Shown: positions 31,331-44,700 of the stretch, one piece after another
How the letters are laid out: every line of letters starts with the position of its first letter
Position numbering within the stretch: position 1 is the first letter of the stretch
Assembly: GCA_021029095.1 (NCBI GenBank)
Contig: JAJOHG010000209.1
Location: 1 to 45,168, forward strand
Direction of reading: 5' to 3'
DNA length: 45,168 nt
From: Phellopilus nigrolimitatus
Lineage: Eukaryota > Basidiomycota > Agaricomycetes > Hymenochaetales > Hymenochaetaceae
Notes under the pieces: generated by a model
What the model was told of the DNA's origin: nothing
Database searches by the model: none
Seen by the model: the letters and a program-made list of their open reading frames with translations, nothing else
Position numbers and translations under genes: made by a program

Positions 31331-32049
31331 GAAGGTATGAGCTCGGGAGGAGTGAAAGTTTTACGGGCTGAATTAGGCAATGGAGGAAGCCGCGATCTGC
31401 GTACGTGTAGCCGAGATCAGCACGGCTAGCCGGTTTATTTGACTTAGAAAGGGGATACCACCGGTAGGACACGTGAGCGTCCCGGCTTGTCTGTTTGCAA
31501 CGTCATCTTCCGGGTCGCATCCCGGCAGAGGAAGAGGAACAGATCGGTGTCGCCTAAGATCGACGCGGCCGACGTATGCTCGCGATGACGTACATACGCA
31601 GTCGGCACTCACGCTCTTTTGAGCGCTGGCTGTTCTGTAAAATTTATTTTATAGAAAAACTGTACATGTACCTCCAGAGGTCATAAACTTTTAGGCGGGG
31701 GCTGAATGTCGGAGAAATTTGAACGCGGTTTGTGGGGCCAAATCGGGGGATGCCGGGGTCTAGGCGAGAAGTGTGGTGGTGGATCTGGACCAAGGACCAA
31801 GGACGGATTGGGGTCCGGGGCTATGACGTCGAGGTTCATGGCAGACGCCGGGAGGCTGGAGGCCGGACGGCGCTGTCGAGGACGTTGGCCGCTCTCTTCC
31901 TTCATCTCTCTCATCGTCTCCTTCCGGTGTCCTTCCTCAACACCGGTTCCCCGTCCTCCGTCCTCCGTCGCCCGTCGCCCGTCGCCCGTCGCCCGTCGCC
32001 CGTCGCCCGTCGCTCGTAGTCCGTCGCCGACACTTGTCCTTCCACCATC
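31331..32049. promoter_or_regulatory. Bidirectional promoter region between DBP3 and the PTP gene
   Basis: About 720 bp shared by two divergent genes. The PTP-proximal side contains a heptamer tandem repeat (about 31965-32018). Open frames here are on both strands but look like shadows of the repeat and GC-rich sequence. No canonical TATA or binding site is recognised with confidence. Confidence 0.6.
31965..32018 (+). repeat. Tandem heptamer repeat (CCGTCGC)n
   Basis: About seven copies of ccgtcgc in a row, preceded by degenerate ccgtcctccgtcct units, 30-85 bp upstream of the phosphatase ATG, so probably in its promoter or 5' leader. Confidence 0.9.
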
Positions 32050-35000
32050 ATGGACGGCTTCTTCTCGGGCGCGCCCCTCCGTCCCGCCATCGACCCGACA
32101 GACGAGAGCGTTGACCGCTTTGCCCAGGCAATCGCGGGCCGCTTCAACAACCCTGACCGTCCCCTGCTAACCGCCCGCCTCACTCCCGGCCCTCCTTCCT
32201 ACCCCGCCGCCCCATCTCTACCCCCACCCCCGCCCCCACATGCCCCCGCCGCCCAGTCTTCCTCTCAGTCCTCATCCCCAGTAGCCCCTTTGGCCCGCAT
32301 GTCCATCAATACCATGTTGTCGCCCCCTCGTTTCTCACAAAGTTCCCCGGCTGCATCCCCATCTTCGTCGTCGTCGTCTGTGGGAGACTTCAGCCTTGCG
32401 ACTGCCTCCTCCTTGCCAGACATCATCCGCACTCCCCGTGTACTTATCCTCGACATCCGCCCTCACTCAGCCTATTCCACTGCTCGTCTGCCTCATGCGA
32501 TCTCTCTCTCCGTTCCCTCAACTCTTCTCAAACGGCCTGCTTTCACACTTCAGAAACTCACAACCATGCTTTCCTCTTCCACCGCTCGCTCGCGTTTCTC
32601 CGCCTGGGACAAAGCCTCTCGCATTCTTGCTTATGACGCTGATTCTGCCGCCCTCCATGACGGCTCTAATTTATTGGGCCTCCTCCGTAAATTTCGTGCC
32701 GAAGGCTTTACAGGAGACATAGCCTGGCTGCAAGGTGGCATCCAGGCTTTATGGAGAGACCATCGTCATCTCGTCGAAGAGTGTTCCGTTTCAGACGACG
32801 ACGACGAGACGGAGGAACCTCGGTTCATCCGTGCACGGGACCTTCCGCTCGCTGCCTTCCAGCAGTCTACAATCACTTCTGTTCATGGTCGCACCCAAAC
32901 AAACGTCAGCCCGACGCCCAACTTCAGCTCCGCTTTCGCTCGTGCACCGGTGCTCACCGTACAGCCAAGTCGCCCGCCTTCCACTCGGGCCGCAGCGAAC
33001 CCGTTCTATGACAATATTCGCCAAAATATCGAACTATCGCAGGGCATTACCGAGCGCATTCCGCTCCGTCTTTCACCAACTGTCGCATCGCGAGTTCGAG
33101 AGCTGCCGTTCGCCTGGCTGCGAGACGTTGTCACGACGGCTGGGCGGGATGAGGGCACGGAAGCGTTGGCAATGCAGTTTTATCGTATCGAGTTGGGCGA
33201 GCAGCGCCGAATGCAGGGTGTCATGGCGCATCATTCTACGCAAGGTAGCGACATAGTCGACGTCAAGGAGGGTGAAGTAAGGATCACGGAGGACGTGCAG
33301 AATGATGCGCCTTTTCCCTTCAGCATCCTCGCAGGCATCGAAAAGGGAGCGAAGAACAGGTGGATGACTTTCCTTTTTCCTTGGTGAAAAAAGCGTTGAC
33401 ATGAATAACAATGTACTGTTCAAGGTATCGTAACATCTGGCCATTCGAACATTCTCGTGTGCGTCTCCAGGATCAAGTAAAGGATGACTATGTGAACGCC
33501 TCTTTCGTGCAACCGTTAGGAACACGACGGCAGTATATTGCAACCCAGGGCCCTTTGCCGTCGACGTACTCGGACTTCTGGAGGTGAGATCGGGATTTTG
33601 CTGTGTCTCATAAAAATTTATTTCTCACGTCGTGCATTTAGCGTTGTTTGGGAACAAAACGTCAGTGTTGTAGTGATGCTGACAAAGGAATACGAGGGAG
33701 GCGCCATAAAGTGCGGCAGGTACTGGACGGATGGACAATATGGTCCATTCCGTCTCAAATGCATATCGACGAGTGGTGCGAAGGAGGAAGATGACCCCGG
33801 TGGCGGATTTTTCAACACTGCGGCCTTAGTTGCAAAAGCAAAAGAAGATGCATCCGAGGAGGACAAGTTCAACCATACCATCCGCCGTGTCTTTGAGCTC
33901 TCGCACCTGGGATATCCAGAGCGCAAGCCTCGGGTCATTAACCACCTGCAGTACCTTGGCTGGCCTGACATGGACGTGCCCGTCAGACCGGCAGGTGTCT
34001 TGCGCTTGATGTTTGAAATAGACGACTTGGTGGACAAGGCGAACGAGAACGGCGCGTCGCCGGCCCTCTTACACTGCTCAGCTGGCGTCGGCCGCACTGG
34101 CGCATTCATTATGCTCGACGCTGTTCTTGACGGTGTGCGGCGGGAGATACGGAAGCACGTCGAAGCGAGGAAAGCGGCCTCGAGCCAGACAACCAGCGAC
34201 AGCGACAGCGAGGCGCAAAATGGCAGTGCTGACGCTATGGATGTCGACTCGATGTCTAGTTCTCGTATCCGCAGTCTGGCATCCTCCGAACCCATCTCCG
34301 ATCCCGTCGTGCCAGACTCTCCGAAACTGTCGAATTCTTTCTCTACTCGGCTCCCCCTCTCTGCACAGACTCATCAAGCTCCTCCCGTCACCCAGACTCA
34401 GTTGGGTCCAGTCGCAACTCTACACTTGGGCGGCGACAACTCGCGGCGGGCTGACATCCACGTGCCTCTAGTCTTGCCAGCAGCTTCGGCGGCCCAACTT
34501 CAGACACCGAGGTCGTCCCAAATTAAAGAGCTGGCACCCGCTTCTCCTGCGTCAAGAACGCAGTCCCCACCGAAGACTACAGCGGTGTCGTCGAGACCTG
34601 CATTTACTCCCAGGTCTTCCGCGACAAGGCAGAGGCCGAGCCTTTATCCCCGGAAAGTTTTGATATCCGACTTCTCCATCGCCGACGCAGACTCGATGTT
34701 CACGAGTCCCAGTCCAAATCCGGCGTTCGCAATGGATGTGGAGTCACTCCAGCCTCCATCGCATCCGGGAGTGAGCAGTAGCAGTTCCGGGGAGGGGAAT
34801 ATGAGTAGTGGAGAACGGGGGAGCTCGGGGTCTGGGTCTGGCTCCTCCTCGAGTGGGCATTTGACTAGGCCGCTGCAGATGGCATTTGCAAAGATGTCCT
34901 CCGATGACGTCCCAGGGCCGTCAGGACGATGTTCAGACTCTGATTCGTTTGTCCCCCCAGCGGTGTCTCCGCGTGCGCGAGCTGGAAGTCTGAGCGGTAG

Positions 35001-35949
35001 CGGAAGTGGAAGCGGAGAAGGGGCAAGTGCTTCCGGCTCGGGTGCCAGCGTTGCTGCAGGCGGCTACTCGTCCACTTCGTCTCTCGGTCTCAGAGGGTTT
35101 GCTGGATTGGGCGTCTCTTCGCCGGTACCGTCGTCTGGGCATTCGTCTCCCAGCTCAGCTGCGCCTCATGGTGCTCGACCCCACCAGCACCGGAAACTGT
35201 CGATGCAGAAGCCGAGCCTCTTAGCGCCGAAGCCGATGCACCCATTGCCGCCGTCCGTCCCGGACTTAACGGAAGAACCCGAGAGGGGCATACATGCTAC
35301 GCCTGCCCTACCGCCGGGGCTCAAGCCCGAAAAGCATCATTCGACGTCGTCTGTTCGCTCTGTTCTTTCTTCCTCGTCTTCTGTTCCGTCATCCATCACC
35401 AGCAACCTTTCTTCCCTCCTGTCCTCGCATCCGACAGACTCGTCTGTGACACCTCTTTCTACACATGACGCGTCCCCATCGCCGTCTCCAGACAAGGCGG
35501 AAAAGAAGGAATCCGAACAGAATGTGCCTGGCGACACTACGCTCAGCTACACTTCCCCGAGGAAAATGCGCGCCGACGACTCTCCACCGCTGTTGTCGTC
35601 GTTCGAGGAGCCGATACGCCAGATTTTGGAGGATATGCGCGAGCAGAGGATGAGTCTCTGCCAGAGTTTGCGGCAGTACGTCTTCGTCCACAACGCGGTC
35701 ATAGAAGGTGCACTTCGTATCGTGGACGAAGAACGTAGACGTGCAGGTCTCGAAGACGGCGACTTGCTCGACATCGACCCGGCTGCGATCGCGAGCGTCG
35801 CGCCGAAGATGCAGACGACTGGGAAACGCGGAGCGAGTCCAACAGAGCTGTTGAAGAAGGATAAGAAGGGCGAAGTTGCGCTGGCGAAGCGACCGAGCGT
35901 GAAACGTGGCAAGAGCATCAGCAGCGGAGAATCGACTGGTTCTGGGTAA
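32050..35949 (+). CDS. Rhodanese-like plus protein tyrosine phosphatase (1258 aa)
   Basis: Likely a MAPK-type tyrosine phosphatase related to Pyp1/Ptp2/Ptp3. Exons 32050-33359, 33425-33583, 33642-35949 join in frame (3777 nt). Residues about 125-240 form a rhodanese-like domain (RVLILDIRPHSAYS to WLQGGIQALW); its active loop (YDADSA) lacks Cys, so it is probably a docking module. The PTP domain shows NRYRNIWPFEHSRV, DDYVNASFVQP, YIATQGPLPSTYSDFW, WPDMDVP (WPD loop) and HCSAGVGRTG (residue 634 on). Instead of the usual short link, roughly 475 Ser/Pro-rich residues separate this from the final helix with REQRMSLCQSLRQYVFVHN (Q-loop Gln about residue 1164). The gene is intact and convergent with the remodeller gene. 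The ATG follows the CCGTCGC repeat; upstream frames have no better start. Confidence 0.92.
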
Positions 35950-36381
35950 TTCCTCTCGACCCCTATCAGGTCCTCATTTTACATTGCTACTGTACTTGTA
36001 TTTTTCTCACCTCACTTCAATATGCATTCCATCCATTCAATTTCAACTTCCGTTTTTTTCAAAATCATCCATTCCGCTTTTACTTACGCACGTCCTCCTC
36101 ATGCATTAAGTTAATCTCAGCAACACTGGATAGCGACGTCTGAACATTGTTATTCTTGCTTGACATAGAAACACAGCAAATCCACACCACATTGTCTCGC
36201 TAATGCTTACGACGGAGAATCTATGTATAATATCTTAGTCTTACGACCGGAATATTTGATTTTAAAAAGGAGCTCGACTCTTAAACACATTACAGAGTTA
36301 TCAAAAAAAGGTTGTCTACAATTGCATATTAACTACATGTGAACAAAATAAAACGTAGGGCAGTCCTGGAACAAAAGTCCA
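35950..36381. terminator. Convergent 3' region between PTP and remodeller genes
   Basis: A 432-bp AT-rich spacer receiving the 3' ends of both genes. An aataaaacg (36345-36353) and other A/T-rich stretches could serve as polyadenylation signals. No gene or repeat recognised. Confidence 0.45.
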
Positions 36382-39300
36382 TTAATCATCTTCACTGGGC
36401 GTGAGGTACTCATCATCGTCGCTCAGAATCTGCTTCGAGTTCGTTCGAACGATATTCCTTCGCGCAGCAGGTTTTTCATCTTCGTCCATGGGAACCTGTG
36501 CAGATGAACCAGTCGGTGCCGGACCAGCTCCAGGAAGCCCAGAACCCAGTGTCAAGCGGTTGAAAACCTCGTTGAAGAGCTTCTCCATCTCATCCGCATC
36601 GATGTACACCAACGATCCCTCAACGTTATATGTGCGTGCATTGTTGAACATAAGTCGCCATTCGTCGCGGTATTGTTGGACGTCCTTGTAGTAGTTCGTC
36701 TGGGCGCGCTTACGAAGGTGGGACATAGCGATAGGTTGGGCAATCTGCTGATAATAATCGGGGTAGTCCTAACAATACACTGTCAGAAATCAGCGTCCTA
36801 TTTGTTTTTGATTCCACGCACTCGCTTATCAGGGACCTCCTTAAATAGCTCCCATCTCCGCCGCCCGGTAATAGGGTCTTCGCAAAGCTGAAGGGCGCGA
36901 TAACACTCGTTGAAAACTTTTTTCATCCGATCGCGGACAGAGGTCGGGTGGTCGGCAGTCTTGACCTTGCGTCGTTTCTAATACAGTTCCTTTGAGCCAT
37001 AGTATTATGCGCAGAAAATATACCCTTACCGAATCTCGAAGGTCGTCGTCGTCGTCGATGACAGAAGGTGTAACTGAAGTCGCCTTGCCACCCCGTTTCC
37101 TCTTCCCATTCACAGAGGTCGAAGGTTCATAATCGACTTCAACGTTCTTCGGAGGACGACCTTTTTTCTTACGCCCGCGAGTCTCCTCAATGGCCGGGGA
37201 ATTTCGGGAGGACTGGCCTTCGCTATCACGAATGAGCTTGCTCACACCTCTACGCTGTGTCTTCTCGCGGGACTTCTCCATGACATCCTGAATATCTTCT
37301 TCACCTTCAAGGGCCTGAAGAAATGTTAGAATACTTATGCGGCCACAGTCAGAAAGGCGACTTGCCATTGCCCAAGCATCATCAGATAGACCGTCATTGT
37401 AACTGACAACAGTTCTACGACGATGTCCACGGCCTTCCATTTCGTCTTCGATGGTCGTTGATTCAAAGAAATCATCATTCCGATAACAATCTGGCAACTC
37501 TTCTAACTGGACAAGAGGTTGGGGGGGAGGTCCGTGGCGACCAGCAAGCTGCCAGTTGTTCTTCTGATCACGAAGTCGCTGTATATCCATATCTTTAAAT
37601 ATTTCGACTTCCTTGTCGTTCCGAGCGATGATCTCGTTGATCTCATCATCGTTCATGTCGCCGGATTCCTCGCTGTCCTCCTCTTGGTCAGCTTCGAGGA
37701 TTGATCGCTAGAAATTCATTAGATCACGCCATCATTTTACGAGAAAGGAAAACAAACTAGGAATTCCTCCTGCTCTTCTTGTGTCGATTTGTTATCGAAG
37801 CGACCCGCTTGGATGACTTTGTCGTCGATGTCCAGTTTGTAACGAGCTCGCGCGTACATAGCTTCTTCAACACTCTTCTCTGTGATGAATCGGAGAATCC
37901 GAACAGCCTTGGTCTGTCCAATACGATGAGCTCGGTCTTGGGCTTGAAGATCTGCGTGAGGATTCCAATCCGAATCGAAACTACCCCAAAATAAGCGAAC
38001 TTTGGACAGTAGCTAAATCTTTGCAAACCCACATAATAACGGTGTCGGCGGATTGCAAGTTCAACCCGAGGCCTCCAGCTCTAGTAGACAGAATGAAAAC
38101 CTGGACGGGCGAGTCTTTGGCATTGAAAGCCTGGACGTGGGTTGCACGCTCCTCGGTCTTCGTTCCACCATCGAGACGAAGATGCTTCCAGCCTTGCACT
38201 TTTAGGAAGTCCTCCATGATATCCATGACCTTTGTCATCTGGAAAAAAATGAGAACCTATGGTAGATCGTGAGTGTTAGCAGTAGACGCGCACGAACAAT
38301 AGGAAAAAAGATACACACCCTATGTCCCGTGGCGAAGAACTTCGGAAGGATACGTGTAAGTAACTCGAACTTGCCAGCGACGCGGTATATAGTGTCGTCG
38401 ATCATACCGCTTGGGTTGATCTTATCTTCGACGCTGTCAAAAAGAAACGGATGCTGGCAGATCTTGCGAAGCTGCATGAGCTCGTTACTGAGACCTTTCA
38501 CACCTCCACCTTGGCCCCTGAAAGAGCAAACAACGACAACAATCAGCGATCTTCGTTATTGAACATAAATGAAAATGCTTACCCCTTTGTTATCTCCTTC
38601 CCATCCGCAATCATCTTGTATTTCTTCATTTGCTTGTACAACTGTGCCTGCAACGCACTCATGCGAATCTTGATTATCTTTTCGACCTTGTCGGGTAGCT
38701 CGGATTCGACGTCCTTTTTCAGGCGACGCAGCAAGAATGGCCGGAGTACCTTGTGAAGACGCCTGATGATAAGTAGCGCCTCTTCTTCATTCAGCTCAAT
38801 CTTGTCCGACGTGCCAGAATTCGCAAACGGTGTGTTGAACCATTCGTCAAACGACTTGACGGAGTTGAAGATTTTCGGCAAAACGAAGTTAAGCAGCGCC
38901 CAGAGCTCAGGAAGGTTGTTTTGAAGCGGGGTACCAGTGAGAATAAGACGATATCGGGAGTGATAGTATTGGGTTAGAGTTTGGGACAGCTTGCTCTGTG
39001 TGTTCTTCATGCGATGACCCTCGTCTGTCGCATTTACAAGTAAGTACTGGCCCGGAGATAAGAGAGAAACAGAACATACCAATGATCATGTGAACCCACT
39101 TCATCTTGCTCAAGACAGGTCGATCTTTGATGATATACTCATACGTCGTCAGAAGGACCTGGAACTGGCCCGAACGGATATCGTTCTGCAAGGCGCGACG
39201 TTGCGCAGGATTGCCCTTGTACGAAATGGTTCGCACAGCCGGTGCCCATTTCGCGAACTCACCGGTCCAGTTTGTCATCGTCGAGAGTGGTACAATGACC

Positions 39301-41444
39301 AAATATGGACCGCGCTGCCGCTTGCTCTCAATGAGGAAAGTGATCAGCGATATTGTCTGGATGGTCTTCCCGAGACCCTGTGCGAATGTCCTCGTTAGTC
39401 GATAACTTTTGATCAATGACTACGATACATACCATTTCATCTGCAAGAATCCCGTTCAGCCTGTTGTTATACAAACTGACCATCCATTGCAACCCCTTGA
39501 TCTGGTAATCCTTCAGAGTACCTCCAACCAAGATACCGGGCTGCTTTGTGACCTTCTCAGTAATCCTGTGAGCAACGGCATAGTAATCTATCTTCGTCTT
39601 CTCATCAGGATCGACGACCTTTTGAGCACCGAACATGGTCTCATCCGCCGGCCCATCCTCTTGTATGAAGGGTACATCGAACGTGTCCGCATGGACATCG
39701 TCGTTCTGCTGCGCAACAACTGCCTGTGCAAGAGAGTCGAGATAGGAGTCGGTCTGTCGCAAAAGATGAGTTATGCGAGTATCCTTTGCCGTGTCGATAA
39801 GCCGCATGTACGCCTCCTCATCATCAGCTTTCAAAGCCTTCAACCGTTCCTTCGAAATCCGCTCAATACGCTTCGCTTCCTCCTTCTCCGTGTAGGCATG
39901 GTGGCTTTGCACAGCTCGGCCGAGCTTCAACGCACGGTCCTGGTGCGAACGATTCGCCGCCACCGTTTCCCGTCCATGATTGCAGATAACTGCGAGCTGT
40001 TCGAGATGCTTTTGCTTCGCGCGGCGTTCGCGATCTGCACGTTGCTTGCGTTCAAGAGTCTCAGTCATACGCGCGTCGCGCAGAGTCGGTCGGCGCGGGC
40101 GTCGGAAGTCCTTGCGATCCAACGGTAGAAGTGTCCCGTGCGTCAAGCGCTCTACGACTTGAGCGCGGAGAACACGCTGCTTTTCGCGGACTCGGAGCGC
40201 CTTGAGTTCGATTACCGCCCGCAGCTTGCCATGGGCATTCGGGGCAAGCTGCGTTGTTATTGACGAAGTAATGGAATCCAAGGTGATATCGGGCAGAGGC
40301 TGCTGTACCTCGTCGTTCTCCTTGTTCGCGTCGCCCGCGGAGGGAATAGAGACCGGGTCGAGCCCTCCTTCGCCAAGTGTCGCCGGCATGGCAGACAGCT
40401 CGCGGATGCGCTGCTCGATTCGCGCGTCGATGAACCGGTTTCGCTCCGCAATGACCTGATGCGGGTCAAGACCCGCGGGCATAACGGAAGGTACGAGAAG
40501 ACGCTGCAGGCGAGTCGCCCACATCGACGCCATTGCCGGCGTGAGATTCTCCGGCCGCTTGAGATGAGCGAAAGGGTGCGTGTAAGCATTGTAAGGGTAG
40601 ATGCCCGAGTGAGCATTGTCCTCAAGGAACGGGCCTGACGGCAGGTCGATCAGTGTATCCCGTTCCTCAGATTTCACAAGCGCCTTGTCCGCAGGAGCTT
40701 CAAACCCGGAGGTACCTGGAGTGGCGGCTTCAGGTTGTTCACTGGGCGCCTTATTGATTTTCACGGCGGCATCAACGATACGCGCAGGGACATCGGGTCC
40801 TTGAAGGAACTTCTCCAGATCCTGGATAGCGCCGTTCTGCGGAAGGAGAGCCTGCTGAATATGCTCGGGAACCGGATAACCTCGTTGTATCAGTTTGAAG
40901 GCGTGTATCTGAACACGGAGCGCGTTGATTTGGTCTTGGTTGAATGAGACGGGTGATTGAGGAGAAGGGGGGTAGGCCTGCGTAGGAATAGGGCCAGGAG
41001 CGAGAGGATTTGGACTGGCTATACCGTTAAGTTGAGGTGAGAAACCGTTGACGAGCGGTTGCTGTTGGTGTTGGTCTGCATGGGTACATTAGCGCGGAAC
41101 TCAGTCCTGAAGAATAAACGACGTACTCGGAGTCTGCTGGAAGCGCTGGTCCCTGAGCGAAGTTAGGAACTTAGTGAGCCTATCGAGCTCTGGAGATGTC
41201 TCCTGAGTCAGTCCACTCGAGCGAAGGAGGTCAATTCGCTTTGATGCAGGAAGCGGCGATGAGCACAGCTGTCTACGAAGACGAGTTGGCATCTACGACG
41301 TACCTGGGCGACGGCGGCAAGACGCTCGCGAGTCATAGGCGGAACCTGCTTCGATGCGACGATGTTGGCCACACCATTTGACTGGGGTATTCCTCCGTTA
41401 GGAGAGGATGAATGATTGAACATTGGGGGGGCGGGGGATGCCAT
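36382..41444 (-). CDS. snf21: SNF2-family chromatin remodeller ATPase (Snf21/Sth1/Snf2 type)
   Basis: Catalytic subunit of a SWI/SNF or RSC-type complex that slides or evicts nucleosomes. Starts at ATG 41444 ([18 protein letters not shown]) and ends at TAA 36382-36384, with about a dozen short introns and roughly 1,400 residues. Domains on the minus strand: a QLQ-like motif ([19 protein letters not shown], about 40900), a long HSA-type charged helix (about 40200-39800), helicase lobe 1 (motif I as DEM, intron, [25 protein letters not shown]), lobe 2 ([25 protein letters not shown]), an acidic SnAC-like region (about 37700-37450), basic AT-hook-like [10 protein letters not shown] (about 37170), and a C-terminal bromodomain with the acetyl-lysine Asn in NNARTYN. 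All exons read openly. QLQ favours Snf2, other features fit Sth1/Snf21; the complex cannot be decided. It is head-to-head with KU80. Confidence 0.94.
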
Positions 41445-41741
41445 AGTCAGCCCCGAAGAGTGAGTAGGGGGGAAGAGGCGGCGAGGGGCGGACGGGCGGG
41501 GGTCGGGAGCGAGCGGTCAGGCGCGTGTCAGGAAATTCGCGGAAAATAGGTATTTTTTGTAAACGTGGGGCGTGTTGCGCGGCTCAAGCCTGAGAGAGTG
41601 GTTCTACGCATTTGTCAGGAAATTGGAAGCGGAGTTTTAACCCACGGCCAATAAAGACGCAACATTCTCACGCCACATGCGCGCGTCGCGTAAACGCGTA
41701 TTTACCACTGTCATTCCGCTACAGCTTCTCCGTCCACCAAG
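41445..41741. promoter_or_regulatory. Bidirectional promoter between the remodeller gene and KU80
   Basis: Only 297 bp separate the two ATGs. The word tgtcaggaaatt occurs twice in direct orientation (41526-41537 and 41613-41624), each followed by a cgg-containing word, a candidate shared regulatory site. No TATA box is evident. Confidence 0.5.
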
Positions 41742-44700
41742 ATGCCTGCAGAACGCGCCGGCGTATGTCTTCCCTCCTGTTTTTACACCCGCAACTTACA
41801 ATATCTGCAGTACACCGTAACAATGTTCCTCATCGACGTCTCCCCCTCGATGGCCAAGCTACGTACAGTCGAGATTCAGGACGGTCCGCAGGGCGAGACG
41901 AGTTCAGTCGAAATGACCAACCTCCAGTGGTCTTTGCAGTTCGTCCTCCTCAAAATTCAGGAAATGGTATGCTCTTTATTCTACTCGTGGATCCGTCTTG
42001 TCACCAACTTCGGCCTCAGATATACCATGGTCGAAAGACAGAGCAGTGCGGGGTGGTTCTCTTGGAACTGAAGGTGCGTGAGCCTTTTTCGTGTTTGTGC
42101 TCTTTTTTCTTAACCGCTGTGCTCAGGAACGGACAACATTATAAGCAACCGTTCTGGCGGATACGACAACGTCACCGAGTTCATTCCTATTGCGCAACCA
42201 AACGCAGCCACACTTGCCAAGATACAAGCTTTGCAGCCTTCTACAGTTAATGGAGACCGTGAGCTCATGTACGCGCTTTTGCAAGATGTCCACGGCTAAG
42301 CCTTTTTCCCAGCCGTCGATGCTATCATTGTCGGTATAGAAACTCAGGATAAGTATCTAGGAAAGAAGAAGACATGGACACGCAGGATGGTTCTTCTCAC
42401 GGATGGCGAGAATCCTATTGAGGTTGAGGATTGGGAACTGACAGTCAAAAAAATGAACGACCTTCAAATCATCACTAGTATAATGTGCGCTTCTCTCAAA
42501 CTGACATTCTAACATATGCCTAATTCAAATCGTTTAGCGGGATTGATTTCGACGATGAGGAATTTGGCTTCGAGGAAGAAGACAAGTCCAACATTAAGGT
42601 ATTGTATGGCTCTTTTCGCCCTGGCTTGAATGCTGATATACTTTGTCCGCAGCGCGAAAATGAGAAATTTTACCATAGATTCACGTCTTCACTCAAGGAA
42701 GATTATGGTATTGTGGGCACCGCTGCTTTTGCTCTGCAAGAATGCGTTCGTCCCGATGTAAAGATGACTAAGTCCGCACTCATTGGAACTACCCTCCGCC
42801 TCGGCGACATTGATGTGCGTGCTGAGGAGGCGGTCGAGCTGCCCGTCAAAATGAGCAAGTGCACCGCCTTGGTCCGTCCTGCAAGTATGAAAAAGTTTGC
42901 AAAGCGCGTGGAGACCGCCGAAGAACAAACGCTGAGAGATGTAGACGACGACGAGAGTCGGAAAGACGTCTATGCGCAGCTGGCCATGCAGACGGAGTAC
43001 TTTGTTAGTAAAAACGAGAATGCTGACGATGAAAAAGACGAAGACGAAGAGGAAGGCAAGCAAGGCGAGGACGGCGCCGAAAAGGTCGACAAAGAACAAC
43101 TTATTCGCGGATTTAAATACGGCGCTTCCTATGCTCCCTGTCCGGATGGACAATTCCCGCGGCTGAGTACTCGCAAAGGGATCGACATTTGTGGTTTTTT
43201 CTCGGACAAAATGGTTATATCTTAATTTAATTTCTTTCACATCTAAAATTGCTGAAAGATCATCCAGGTTCGTCGTGATCTTGCAATGGGTGAGGTTCAA
43301 TACGTTTGGGCAGACCCTTCATCAGGTCAGACTCAAGTGTCATTCTCTTCCATCGTTCAGGCGATGCTTGCGCGGGGCGTCGTCGCTATCGCGCGCTGGG
43401 TTTCCCGGGACGAAATGGACCCAAAGATGGGGTTGCTAATTCCTCGAGAATTCGAAAAGGTTGACTGCTTTTTGTGGCTCCAATGCCATTCGCAGATGAC
43501 GTGCGCAGGTATACCTTCCCTTCGCTCGAAAATCTCGTCTCGAAGAAGGGGGAGGTGATCACGAAGCACCCCTTCATTCCTACCGACGAACAGATGGGTG
43601 CTATGGACCACTTCGTCGATAGCATGGATCTCATGCAGGCTGGGGACAAAAACGAGGAAGGGTGAGTGTTGGCACTTACATAATTTACCTCTCGCTAGTA
43701 TTGATAAGTTTTAAAATATAGCAACCGTGAGCCATGGTTCGATCCACGTCTTTCCTATAACCCCGCAGTACACCGCATCAAGCAAGCACTGTTCCATGCT
43801 GCAGTCGTCACAGATCTTCGCACAAATCCCTTGCCCCCGCCCCCATCCCGAAGTCGTCAAGTACCTTGAACCACCGCGCCGCGTGCTCAAGCGTGCTCAC
43901 GATGCAACTGTAGAGTGTAAGAGCATTTTTAAGATAAAACAAGGTTCGTTTTTGTGAAAAAAAAGCCGAACTCTTCGAGACTGCTAAGACCTGTTGTACA
44001 GTGCCAAAGAAGGTCACCCGCCAACGCAAGGACGGGCACGTCCGTGCTGAGGATGACGACGACGAACTGCTGCTACTCGACCAACCATCCAAACCTTCCT
44101 TATCAAAATCTGCTTCTCAAATTCAATCTCAAGAAAGTGGTAACGGTAATGGAAAAATCAAAGAGAAAATGGATGTTGATAGCGAGACGGAGCCAGAGTT
44201 CGGAGATGAAGCAGCTCCGACAGCCGCAACGGAAAGGCCAATAGTGTACACTTGCCTACACCACAGCAGTCTGTCACATTCGCCAGCCAGAGTCAGTCTG
44301 CTAGCCAAGATTTGAGCCAGGCCATGGAAACTTGATGACGGGCGTGCACAGGACCGTATTGTTGGTGTTGCATATCCCCTGGTCGACTTCAAGAAAGGTG
44401 TTAAGAATGGCAATCTAGTAAAGGCAACGGAGGATCTCGGATTTATCATTATGGACTTGATAATGAAGCCATTCGCATCGAGAAGGAAAAGCGAGTTTAT
44501 CGAATGTATGCGAGAGATGAGATCGGCATGCTTGAAGGTTTGTGCTTGTAACCTTTGTAACCTCAACATAACCCAGCGTACTGACAAAGCGTGCAGGAGG
44601 GCGAAAATGATGCATGGAACGCGTGAGCTTGTGGTCGTCACGATCCGTTCATTCTGCTAACGATCAATCTCTTGTAGTTTCCTGAGAGAGCTCAAGGACG

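Noticed and set aside
31965..32018. CCGTCGC array as a telomere-like or CRISPR repeat
   Set aside because: It is a short perfect tandem array without spacers and is not the fungal telomere unit; the location is a promoter.
31681..32183. Several overlapping ORFs on both strands upstream of the phosphatase
   Set aside because: They are produced by the GC-rich heptamer repeat and promoter; none has family motifs or splice context.
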